Assembly: GCA_947628195.1 (NCBI GenBank)
Contig: CANQZB010000004.1
Span: forward strand, 1 to 20,748
From: an uncultured Clostridia bacterium
Lineage (GTDB): Bacteria; Bacillota; Clostridia; Christensenellales; UBA1242
DNA length: 20,748 nucleotides
Direction of reading: 5' to 3'
Shown: positions 1 through 8,100 of the stretch, piece by piece
Numbering within the stretch: the first letter of the stretch is position 1
Layout: each line of letters starts with the position of its first letter
Translations under genes and position numbers: made by a program
Notes under the pieces: model-generated
The model's input: only the letters and a program-made list of their open reading frames with translations
The model's database searches: none
Told to the model about the DNA's origin: nothing

Positions 1-2
1 TG

Positions 3-1202
3 CCATCCCGTGTGCATAAGGGCAAATTTTATGCGCTTCCACAAGCGCCACAACAATTTAAACAGCTTTTAATGTGTGGTGGGGTGGATAAATATTTCCA
101 AATTGCACCTTGTTTTAGGGATGAAGACCCGCGTGCCGACCGTTTGGCGGGGGACTTTTATCAAATAGACTGTGAAATGAGTTTTGCCACGCAAGAAGAT
201 GTGCATAAAGTTGTTGAAACCCTTATAGATAGGCTGTTTTCTAAATTTAGCAAATTCCCATTCAACAAAGGGCCGTTTAAATGTATTCCGTTTAAAGAGG
301 CAATGGTGAAATATGGCAGTGATAAGCCAGATTTACGCAACCCTATTGTGATGTGCGATTTAGCCGATGTGTTTAAAGAAACAACCTTTGTTGGCTTTAG
401 AGATAAAACTATTGAAGGTTTTTCAATAAACGCAGGCGCACAGCCACGCAGTTTTTACGATAAATTGCAAGCGTATTTAATAGAGCAGGGCGCAGAAGGT
501 TTGGCTTGGGTGCGCGTGCAAGAAGATGGCACACTAAAAGGCCCAATAGTTAAATTTTTAACCGAAACTGAGTGTGAAAACCTTAAAAAAGCCACCGGCG
601 CGCAAGTAGGATATGACATTTTTGTAATTGCCGATGCAAATAAGAAAAAGTGCTATAAATTGGCAGGCTTACTACGCACCGAAGTGGGCGAAAAGTTAAA
701 TATTATAGATAAATCCCGCATAGAATTTTGCTGGATTGTGGATTTCCCTATGTTTGAACTTTCTGACGAAGGCAAAATTGAATTCTGCCACAACCCATTC
801 AACATGCCAAAGGGCGGAATGCAAGCACTAACAGAAATGAACCCGCTTGATGTGGTTGCATATCAATATGACCTTGTTGCCAACGGCTACGAGTGCGCTT
901 CGGGTGCTGTGCGCAACACTGACGATGCCACAATGGTTAAACTGTTTGAAATTGTTGGCTATGGCGCAGAAGAGGTTGAAAAACGCTTTGGCGCACTTTA
1001 CACCGCGTTTAGTTATGGCGCACCTCCACACGCTGGCGTTGCCCCCGGCTTTGAACGCCTTATGATGTTAATGCTTGGCGTAACAAACATTCGCGATGTT
1101 GTGCCTTTCCCAATGAACAGCAAGGCGCAAGACTTGCTAATGGGCGGTCCAATAGAAGCAGACGAAATGCAGTTACGCGAACTTCACATAAAATTAAGAT
1201 AA
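3..1202 (+). CDS. aspS: Aspartyl-tRNA synthetase, 3' part (5' end outside the window)
   Basis: This class II synthetase charges tRNA-Asp with aspartate, using ATP, in the cytoplasm. The reading frame is open from base 3 and begins PSRVHKGKFYALPQAPQQFK, a block just after class II motif 1 in bacterial AspRS. The GTG at 12 is therefore an internal Val, not the start. About 399 residues are visible; bacterial AspRS has about 590, so the N-terminal OB-fold anticodon-binding domain and motif 1 are missing off the left edge. Motif 2 (FRDEDPRADR, with its ATP-contacting Arg) lies near visible residues 38-47. The bacterial GAD insertion domain follows, roughly residues 95-245. Motif 3 (GFERLMML) is near residue 349, followed by NIRDVVPFPMNSKAQDLLMG and the usual terminal LRELHIKLR. 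The motif 2 and motif 3 wording (DPRADR, PFPMN) resembles the AspRS subtype of alphaproteobacteria and various uncultured bacteria more than that of Bacillus. Whether it also charges tRNA-Asn cannot be judged. Identity is very secure. Confidence 0.97.
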   Translation, partial: PSRVHKGKFYALPQAPQQFKQLLMCGGVDKYFQIAPCFRDEDPRADRLAGDFYQIDCEMSFATQEDVHKVVETLIDRLFSKFSKFPFNKGPFKCIPFKEAMVKYGSDKPDLRNPIVMCDLADVFKETTFVGFRDKTIEGFSINAGAQPRSFYDKLQAYLIEQGAEGLAWVRVQEDGTLKGPIVKFLTETECENLKKATGAQVGYDIFVIADANKKKCYKLAGLLRTEVGEKLNIIDKSRIEFCWIVDFPMFELSDEGKIEFCHNPFNMPKGGMQALTEMNPLDVVAYQYDLVANGYECASGAVRNTDDATMVKLFEIVGYGAEEVEKRFGALYTAFSYGAPPHAGVAPGFERLMMLMLGVTNIRDVVPFPMNSKAQDLLMGGPIEADEMQLRELHIKLR

Positions 1203-1227
1203 CACCCTTTTGGGTGTTTTTTTATTT
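1201..1227 (+). terminator. Rho-independent terminator of aspS
   Basis: A perfect 7-bp stem (AACACCC at 1201-1207, GGGTGTT at 1212-1218) with a TTTT loop is followed by a T-rich tail through 1227. The stem begins inside the aspS stop codon TAA (1200-1202), so there is no 3' UTR before the hairpin. Confidence 0.88.
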
Positions 1228-1390
1228 GCAAACATTTTGTTTAATTTACAAAAAAAGAAAACTAAAAAATGTTTTCTTTTTTAATTTAAAAATTAAATAA
1301 TTTTAATAAATTTTAACTATTTTTTATAAAAAATCGTTAAAAAATACTAATTTTTATTAATTTTTATAAAATTTTTTTATTTTTTTATTT
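1228..1390. other. AT-rich convergent spacer between aspS and the SpoIIID-like gene
   Basis: No reading frame of note is present. The stretch is almost entirely A and T. It contains a 12-bp inverted repeat at 1251-1282 (listed separately) and a 16-bp all-AT palindrome at 1319-1334 (ATTTTTTATAAAAAAT). No GC-containing hairpin lies immediately downstream of the minus-strand gene that ends at 1391. Confidence 0.7.
1251..1282. terminator. Candidate second, possibly bidirectional terminator (12-bp inverted repeat)
   Basis: AAAAAAGAAAAC (1251-1262) is perfectly complementary to GTTTTCTTTTTT (1271-1282), separated by an 8-base loop. In RNA from either strand the 3' arm is a U-run. The position between two converging genes suits a shared terminator: backup for aspS, and primary stop for the minus-strand gene whose coding region ends about 110 bases away. 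Only two G-C pairs support the stem, so it would be weak, and the AT-rich background makes chance symmetry likelier. Confidence 0.4.
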
Positions 1391-1690
1391 TTAAAGCCCG
1401 TAAAGGCCCTCGGTTTCATCATTTTTATTTAATTCTTTTTTTAACAATTCATATTTGTGTTTTGTGCTTTCTCCGCCGTGAATATGTTTTATTTTAAAAT
1501 TTTCATCCATTAATTTTTGAACTTCTTTATATAAAGGATAATTTATATATTTTAATTTAATAGATAAATCGTGATGAACGGTGCTTTTGGGTATGCCAAA
1601 CTCTTTAGCTGTGGCCCTAATTGTAGTGTTTTTTTCTAATATGTAATTTGCCAAGTATATTGGCCTTAAAGATACATAATCATTTTCCAT
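1391..1690 (-). CDS. spoIIID: SpoIIID-family sporulation transcriptional regulator
   Basis: A 99-residue DNA-binding protein closely matching Bacillus subtilis SpoIIID (about 93 aa), the mother-cell regulator that activates and represses sigma-E-dependent genes and helps switch on sigma-K. The diagnostic core is present: IRATAKEFGIPKSTVHHDL (residues 24-42), a helix-turn-helix whose recognition helix reads KSTVHHDL. It is followed by the basic segment IKHIHGGESTKHKY (residues 67-80), matching the family's second DNA-contacting helix region (IRHLRGGEATKLKY). The ATG at 1690-1688 is chosen because AAGGAG lies 6 bases upstream and residue 1 then aligns with known starts. The frame runs 23 codons further upstream, but that extension is hydrophobic, unlike the family, and lacks a ribosome binding site. 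It converges on aspS and is divergent from the giant lipoprotein gene. The frequent neighbour of spoIIID in Bacillus (mbl) is not here. Sporulation cannot be inferred from one gene; it could be a SpoIIID paralogue with a different regulon. Confidence 0.92.
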   Translation of the reverse strand: MENDYVSLRPIYLANYILEKNTTIRATAKEFGIPKSTVHHDLSIKLKYINYPLYKEVQKLMDENFKIKHIHGGESTKHKYELLKKELNKNDETEGLYGL

Positions 1691-1696
1691 AATTAA

Positions 1697-1702
1697 CTCC
1701 TT
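1697..1702 (-). promoter_or_regulatory. Ribosome binding site of the SpoIIID-like gene
   Basis: AAGGAG on the minus strand, 6 bases before the ATG at 1690. It decides the start against the longer upstream extension of the frame. Confidence 0.85.
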
Positions 1703-1729
1703 ATGGCAATATACTTTTAAAAATTTCAA

Positions 1730-1759
1730 AATATAACAAAAAGTAAAAAAAATCGACAA
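1730..1759 (-). promoter_or_regulatory. Candidate promoter of the SpoIIID-like gene
   Basis: On the minus strand TTGTCG (1759-1754) and TATATT (1735-1730) are separated by 18 bases, a moderate match to a sigma-A promoter (4/6 and 5/6). Transcription would begin roughly 35 bases before the ATG. In B. subtilis spoIIID is read by sigma-E. I could not find a convincing sigma-E pair, but in such AT-rich DNA neither possibility can be excluded. Confidence 0.3.
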
Positions 1760-1793
1760 ACTTTTATTTTTTTAAAAAATATTTTTTTGTTTG

Positions 1794-1808
1794 TTAACGC
1801 GGTGTTAA
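1794..1808. repeat. Small dyad TTAAC-GCGGT-GTTAA
   Basis: Perfect 5-bp arms flank the loop GCGGT, the only GC-rich island in the divergent spacer. It could be an operator or nothing; the arms are short. Confidence 0.25.
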
Positions 1809-1966
1809 AAATTTAATTAAAAAATAAATTAAAAAAATTAAAAAATTAATAAAAAAATTAATATTTTTGCAAAAATTCGGCTTAAATTTACAATTTTTTA
1901 AAAATTTTTATAATTTTTCAACTTTTTAATCATTAAGATTTTATTTAAAAATTTATTATTACAAAT

Positions 1967-1976
1967 TTAGACAAAT
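1967..1976 (+). promoter_or_regulatory. Candidate SpoIIID binding site upstream of the giant-gene promoter
   Basis: TTAGACAAAT matches every position of the published SpoIIID consensus WWRRACARNY. It lies 13 bases upstream of the -35 hexamer, about -58 to -49 from the predicted start of transcription. That position would suit an activator, or a regulator that interferes with polymerase. The consensus is degenerate and a chance match somewhere in AT-rich DNA is quite possible; the support is its location beside a SpoIIID-family gene. Confidence 0.35.
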
Positions 1977-1989
1977 TTTACTATTTATT

Positions 1990-2018
1990 TTGACTTTTAA
2001 TTAAATTTTTTATATAAT
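1990..2018 (+). promoter_or_regulatory. Strong sigma-A-type promoter of the giant lipoprotein gene
   Basis: TTGACT (1990-1995), a 17-base spacer and a perfect TATAAT (2013-2018) give 11 of 12 consensus bases at optimal spacing. Transcription should begin near 2025, leaving an untranslated leader of about 90 bases. This is much the best promoter visible in the window and suggests vegetative expression rather than expression restricted to a sporulation sigma factor. Confidence 0.75.
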
Positions 2019-2109
2019 AAAAAATATTAAATTAATTTTGCCTAAAATTAACTATGTTCAATTTGGGTTTAAAACTAAATAATATTGAATTTTTAGAGCA
2101 AATTAAAAT

Positions 2110-2115
2110 GAGGGG
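2110..2115 (+). promoter_or_regulatory. Ribosome binding site of the giant lipoprotein gene
   Basis: GAGGGG lies just before the ATG at 2118, with GAGG ending 4 bases upstream. The spacing is short but usable. The signal peptide begins immediately at this ATG, confirming the start. Confidence 0.7.
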
Positions 2116-2117
2116 TT

Positions 2118-2189
2118 ATGAAAAAGAAAATATTTAGTGTGCTATTATCCATATTTTTAGTAATGGCAGGGGTACTCTTTAGTGCGTGT
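2118..2189 (+). other. Lipoprotein signal peptide and lipobox (residues 1-24)
   Basis: MKKKIFSVLL begins a basic n-region (three Lys) followed by a hydrophobic core and the lipobox LFSA-C at Cys24, then GNK. Phe at -3 is less common than Leu, Val or Ile but is allowed by the general prokaryotic lipoprotein pattern. Signal peptidase II would cut before Cys24 and leave a diacylglyceryl anchor. Confidence 0.88.
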
Positions 2190-5100
2190 GGTAACAAATA
2201 TCAAAATTTAGAGTTTGATATTTTTTACGCCTACACGGAGGATGCTGACGAGTGGTTCAACGCCAAAGATGGAATTGTGCTAAATTATGGCGGTGAAGAT
2301 GATTTATTTTCAATTAACCCAGAAACTCAACAAGGCAGTGTTTATTTGCGTGTGTCAATAAAAAATGTAAAAGCGAAATATATTGACGAAATTATTGTGT
2401 CTTGCCAATCTGCTACCAATTTGAATTTTACCGATAAGCACGTTAGGCAGAACGAAGTGTTTGAAGTTTCTATTTCTGGCAACCTTCAAACAACACTAAA
2501 TTTTTACGAAACAAATTCTGGCAAAAAAACCAGTGTTTCACTAAGTGTTTACAGAAGTTTAACTGAAATTAGGGCCAACGAACAGAACGTTCCAATTTTA
2601 AGAGATGATGCGGAACTAAATTTATACAATTTAAACAACCTTTCATTTTATCCTATTGGGCAAACCAACCAAACCGGCGTTGAATACGAAGTTCTTTCCC
2701 TTGGCAGATATAACTCTGCCGGAACTTATATGCCTACATATTCTTCTTTAAGCGAAATCACTTCGCGCGTAACTTGTTCGGAAGGCAAACTTGCCTTTGC
2801 TAACAATTTTGTTCCTAACGACAACTGCTATGTAATCAGGGTTAGGGCAGTATCTACATTTAAAGAAAATTTATATGCCGATTTTAGCGTTTACGCCTTT
2901 AACACTCAAAGCGGTTACTCGCCAAAACTTACGTATGCCAATCAAGCCGATGCAGAAATAAGGAACAAAACAATAGACCTTTATTTTAGCGATATTTACA
3001 ACGGCACCGCTGGCAGAGGTAATTATTCTTCAGCGTTATTGAATGCGGATTTAACCGAGTTTAACAGCGTTTACAAAACAGCAAAAAACATTTACGGCGG
3101 AAGTTTGCAATATGTGCTTGCTGTTGCCATAGATAATGAAACACATTATTTTGACGGTGATTTAATATCGGTTAACGGGCTTGTTGTTACAAAAGAAGGG
3201 GAAAACTATAAACTTTCCATTGAAGAAAACAAGTTAACAACAAACAATGTAAAATTCTTTTTAACCTTAAAGTTAACCAATAAAGACGGCAGTTATGAAT
3301 ACATAAAAGCGGATGACAACAAATATGTAACTCAACTTACAGTTAACAAAAAACACTTAATTAACAACATATTACTTAACGGGCAAAACTCAGCCGTTAA
3401 TGCTTTTGTTTATTCCACAACCAGTGCGGGTTACAAAGGCTATGAATTAAGGTTGGAAACCGACCCAACCAACCCAGATGTTAACGCAAACAACTTTATA
3501 TATTTGCGCACATCGGATAGTGCGGATTTAACAAATTTAATAAGCATAAAATATTCTAACGGAAGCGATGTGCTAAAAATAGATAATGCACATTACGCCA
3601 TTTTAAACGGAAGCACAGTAAACATTAAATTAACAGGCTCTAACGCCGAACAATCTTTAGTGTTTTATGCAAAAAACAACCCAAGCAATTTTTATAATGT
3701 GGCATTAGAAGACCAATATTCAACTCAAACATTAACACTAACCAAAAAAGTTACGGCAGATTCAATTAAATTTTATGCGGATGAAAATCTGGAAAACGAA
3801 GTTGACTCTAACTTCTATTTAAACGAACAGGCTCAAACCAACTTGTATTTAAAAATTTATCATCCAAACAACAGCGTGTTAGAGCCAAGCACAATTAAAT
3901 TAAATTCGTCTAACAACAAAATTAAATTTGTTGGCGCAAGTGAAGATGGAACATTAACTTTAACCAATTCAATGAAGCTTCAAGAAGCAGACGAGCCAAG
4001 TTCCGATTTACATTACACGCTATTTAAAGTGGTGGTTTATTCAACCGATGGAATTCAAACTTCAACCATAACAGCCAATGCTGTAGATATGGAAAACGGC
4101 AGTTTGCTTGGCGTAACTGCCAGCGTTTTGGCAAAAAGTGTTTATCTTGTAACAGATCCAAATTCGTTTACAATTTCACCGGTTAACAATTCAGACGCAA
4201 ACGTTCTAACCGATGTTGACACAACCTTGCCAAGTTTTGCAATTATTAATGGCAGATGGATAGATTTTGAAGTTAGTGGCTTAATTGCAACGGGCTTAAA
4301 AAGCGCAAACGCCGTTAGCAGAATTGCGGTGGATAAAAACACCGAATTTAACAACGATGAAAACGGCATTAACTCTAATTGCGTGGATTTAACTGCGCCA
4401 ATTTCTAACAACGAATTTTCAGTGCGTGGCAGTAGGGTAGGTGGCAGGGCAAACAACACCGCCGTTTTGCGCGTTACTGTTTACTATTACGCTAGCGAAA
4501 ATAATGTTATTTTAGAAAGAAGTGTGCCAATTGACATCAATATTGCGGTTTATGAAAATATTAGCACAATCAATTTGTCCACACTTACAAATAATCCTAT
4601 TACTTTCATTAATGAAGATTATGACAACGCACGCACAACTTCGTTTGATTTTGGCACAAATTTTGAGCCAACTAAGAAAATTGTTTTAGCAAATAGCACG
4701 GGCGAAGTGAAAACAAAAGAAAATGTTTCTCAACTAAAAGTTGAATTTAATGAAGACGATAATTTAGAGGTTTATTTAAGATATAACAGCTTTGATTACG
4801 AATTGGAAAACGGCGCTGTTTTAAACAGCTCAGATTTGGCGATAGATGGACTAAACACCGACATTTTATCCGGCACAATTATTGTTAAATTAAAAGGCAA
4901 ACCTTCACGCAATAGCATAACAATAACTTTAACGGCAAGGCAATTTAAAAACGATGTTATAGGCACAGCATCGTCTGTAACAGTCAACTTTGTGGATTTC
5001 GAGCCGGTGGATAGAATTGTGCTTGAAGGCGATGAAATTGTAAGAAAAGCCAACAACAGCAATTACGTTTATCTTTCCTTTAAGGATATTAAGGAAGACG

Positions 5101-8100
5101 AGGCAGATAGTTTAAGCTTTGTTGCCAGGGCGGAATATGCAAGTTCAAACTCCAATTTAAAGCGATTTAGCGATTTAACCTATTTAATTTACGAAGTTAT
5201 AACAGACGAATCTGGAAATCCTGTTTCTGTTAACAACACGCCTTTAGAAGATGGCAATGCTAAAAAATTTAGCGTTAGTTTTGATGAAAACAACATTGTT
5301 ACAATAAGTGCCGTTAAGGGCGAAAATTTGGGCGGATTGTTTAAACTTGTTGTTGCTTCTTTGGATAGCAAAATTGCGGATAATAATTATGGCAAAACCG
5401 CATCACTTTATGTGCAAATTAGTGATGGAACAAGGCAAAATAGATATTTAATTGAAAACCAACAAGATTTAGAAGCCATTGGCAAAGATGCGGTAAATTT
5501 AAGTTCTCACTACTTGCTGGCTAACGACATTTCGCTTGACGAAGATTTTGAGCCTATTGGCAAAACCACAACCAGTGGGGTGGACACTGTTATTCCGTTC
5601 ACCGGAAGCATAATCGGCGCATCCTCTTATCTGGACGAAGACAATAACATCAATTCAACCGCAAGGCCAAAAATAACTTACGCATTAAATTCTTATGCCG
5701 AAGTTAACGAAGGCTCAAACATTGGTTATTACGCAGGTTTATTTGCAAGAATTGAACAACCTAATTCACCAGATGGCGCAACATATAACAATCTGTTTGG
5801 CTTTGATGTTCAAGTTAATTTTAACCTTGCAGAAGATGCTGGCATTGTTACTGGTAGAAATCTTTATGTTGGTGCACTTGCCGGTGTAAACAAAGGCAAA
5901 ATTTCTGATGTTGGCGTAACTGCAGGTGGAATAATTAGCAACAGCAAAACTAATTTGTATTTTGGCTTAATTGCTGGCCAAAACGGCGGAGATATTAACC
6001 TAACAAGGCTAGTTGGCGTTAATGAAAAGGGCGCTGTAATTACATTCACTTTGCAAAACACTTGTTATGTTGGCGGAATTGCCGGGCAAAACGAAGGTGA
6101 AATTTCTGGCAACTATGCTGGCAAAAACAACTTAAATGACTATTCCGCATTTATAAACTTTAACATAATAAGCAGAGCAAAAACTGTTAATGTTGGCGGA
6201 ATTGCCGGCGAAACAACGGGGAATATAAGCAATTTAGTTGTTGGCGGAAAAATAACCGCAAACGAAGTTCAAAACATTGCGGGCATAGTTGGCGTAATTA
6301 GCGATGCGGAAATTTCAAATTGTGTTGTTATGGCTATGGATATTGAAGCAGATGGCACAGTTGCCGGCATTGCAAACGAAAGCACAAATTCAACCATAAC
6401 AAACGTTCGCTTTATTTCTGCAAAAATGGAATACAACGGGCTAGAAACTTTCGGTACACTTAAAGCAAGTAAAACAGCAGGTATTGTGGCAAATTCTGAC
6501 AGTTCCACAACGGTTGAATATGGAGCGGTGGAAAGTTTTATAACCACAATAACAAAGGGTGAAGTTGAACAAAACTTCTTTACCTTTGAAGCCGATGAGG
6601 TGGCAGGTTTAACATTTGGAAATGCAGTTATACAAAATTCGTTTGTAAGTGCAGATATTAATGCTGTAAAAAAAGTTTACACCACAGTGGAAAATTCTAA
6701 CAGCCAAAATAAAAACTTATACTTTATAGGTGAAGTTTACGGAACGGATACTGCCAACATTAAAACTAACGATGCTGAAAACAGTTACACGGCAATTGTT
6801 AGCAACAACAAACTTTACACTTCACATAATGGTGAAGATTTGGCAGAATATGATTCATCCGTGTACAGCGCGGTTGAAATATTTGATGAATTTTCATTGA
6901 ACGAAGTTGTTAGTGCTTCTGGGCAGTTAATTCCTTACACCCCTGACCCTCGCGAAGAAGGCGACTTTGAAAATAACTATTATTTCGATGCAGCATATCT
7001 TTTAACTGAAGATGCTTCAATGGCAAATGGTTATATTATTAAAGATCTTTGGCCAGATGTGATTGCCGACTATTATATAAAATCAGGGGATAGTTATCAG
7101 CCAGCCGGCAGAGATGATTGCGATAACAGTTTAACATACTATAAACTTAAATCGGGTTTAGATTTCAATTCATTATATTATTATGACAATTCTTCAAACA
7201 GCTATGTTTTAGCCGGTTCTGGAGATGTAGATGTTAATAAAGAATATTTCAGTTTGCAATCTGGCGCGTTTGATGCTTCTGCATGGGAAAATGAAGTTAA
7301 ATCTTGGATAAATGAAAGCTGGGCAAATGTTGGAGGCTCATGGGTTAGCGAAAACTTTAAGTTGGATGCTCACACCAACATTTTAAACCTTGAGGGCAAT
7401 GCTTATTGCTTCCCATACTTACTGCAAAACGGAAGCCCATTAATGATTGTTCGTCCACAAGATATTCAAGCCAAGTTTAATGACGAGTTTAAACTTTCTA
7501 TTAATGCAGTTATTGCTCAGGGCATAAACTTAGAAGATTACGCAAATGCTCAAACTTTAATTGTGGACTTCTTTGCAAGGGAAGATAATGTTAACACTTT
7601 AGATGTAAACACACATCAATTAATCAACACGGCTTCAAGCGGGCAAAAAGCAAACGGGCTTGTGGACTTGCAAGTTATTCCCGCCGATGCACAAAAAGAT
7701 GTTCGCTGTGAAATAGTTTCTGGCGGGCGCTATGCTTATATTTTAAATAATCAATACATCGTGTTTGAACGCGCAAGTTTAACCGAGCCAATTATTGTAA
7801 AATTTACTTCGCTTTTTGATGAAAATGTTTTTGAACATGTTGTGTTCTTCACCCAATATGGCATTTCAAAATTGGTGCTTGAAAATAGCGATATTGTTTC
7901 CACTAACGACGGCTATGAACTTACATTAATTAGTGGGCAAGGTAGCAAAAATGTTACAATTGGTGCAGAAAACATTTTTGAAGGCAATAACTATTTAACA
8001 GTTTTGGAAGAAGCGAATGTTAGAAATTACTTAATTTTAGAAACCACTAGCGAGGGTGAAGCAGTTATTGTTAACGGCGATTTAAACAGCGGATTAACAG

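Larger units (their letters stand above)
1691..2117. other. Divergent AT-rich intergenic region
   Basis: This 427-base region separates the two divergent starts and has no plausible gene of its own. Most of it is A/T tracts (runs of AAAAAATT and TTTAAAAATT from about 1760 to 1985). That pattern is typical of bent or easily melted promoter DNA. It holds the promoters, ribosome binding sites, a possible SpoIIID site and a small dyad, each listed separately. Confidence 0.8.

Noticed and set aside
12..14. GTG at base 12 as the start of aspS
   Set aside because: The upstream codons CCA TCC CGT give PSR directly before VHKG, which continues the conserved AspRS sequence, so the gene enters from outside the window.
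1319..1334. 16-bp palindrome ATTTTTTATAAAAAAT as an operator or terminator
   Set aside because: Made of A and T only, in DNA that is nearly all A and T, where such symmetry is expected by chance.
1691..1759. N-terminal extension of the SpoIIID-like gene to an ATG at 1759
   Set aside because: The extra 23 residues are hydrophobic and unlike the family, there is no ribosome binding site, and the internal ATG at 1690 has an ideal AAGGAG.
1760..1985. AT-rich repeats in the divergent spacer as a CRISPR array or origin iterons
   Set aside because: No regularly spaced identical repeats and no DnaA-box-like series; the pattern is low-complexity A/T tracts.
2057..2089. Possible leader hairpin TTCAAT...ATTGAA, considered as a riboswitch
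   Set aside because: Only 6 weak base pairs around a mostly AT loop, and no recognisable riboswitch or T-box core.
2108..2137. Nine-codon upstream ORF (MRGYEKENI) overlapping the giant-gene start out of frame
   Set aside because: Its own ribosome binding site is poor and such short frames are common by chance; GAGGGG fits the 2118 start better. It could matter for translational control but nothing supports that here.
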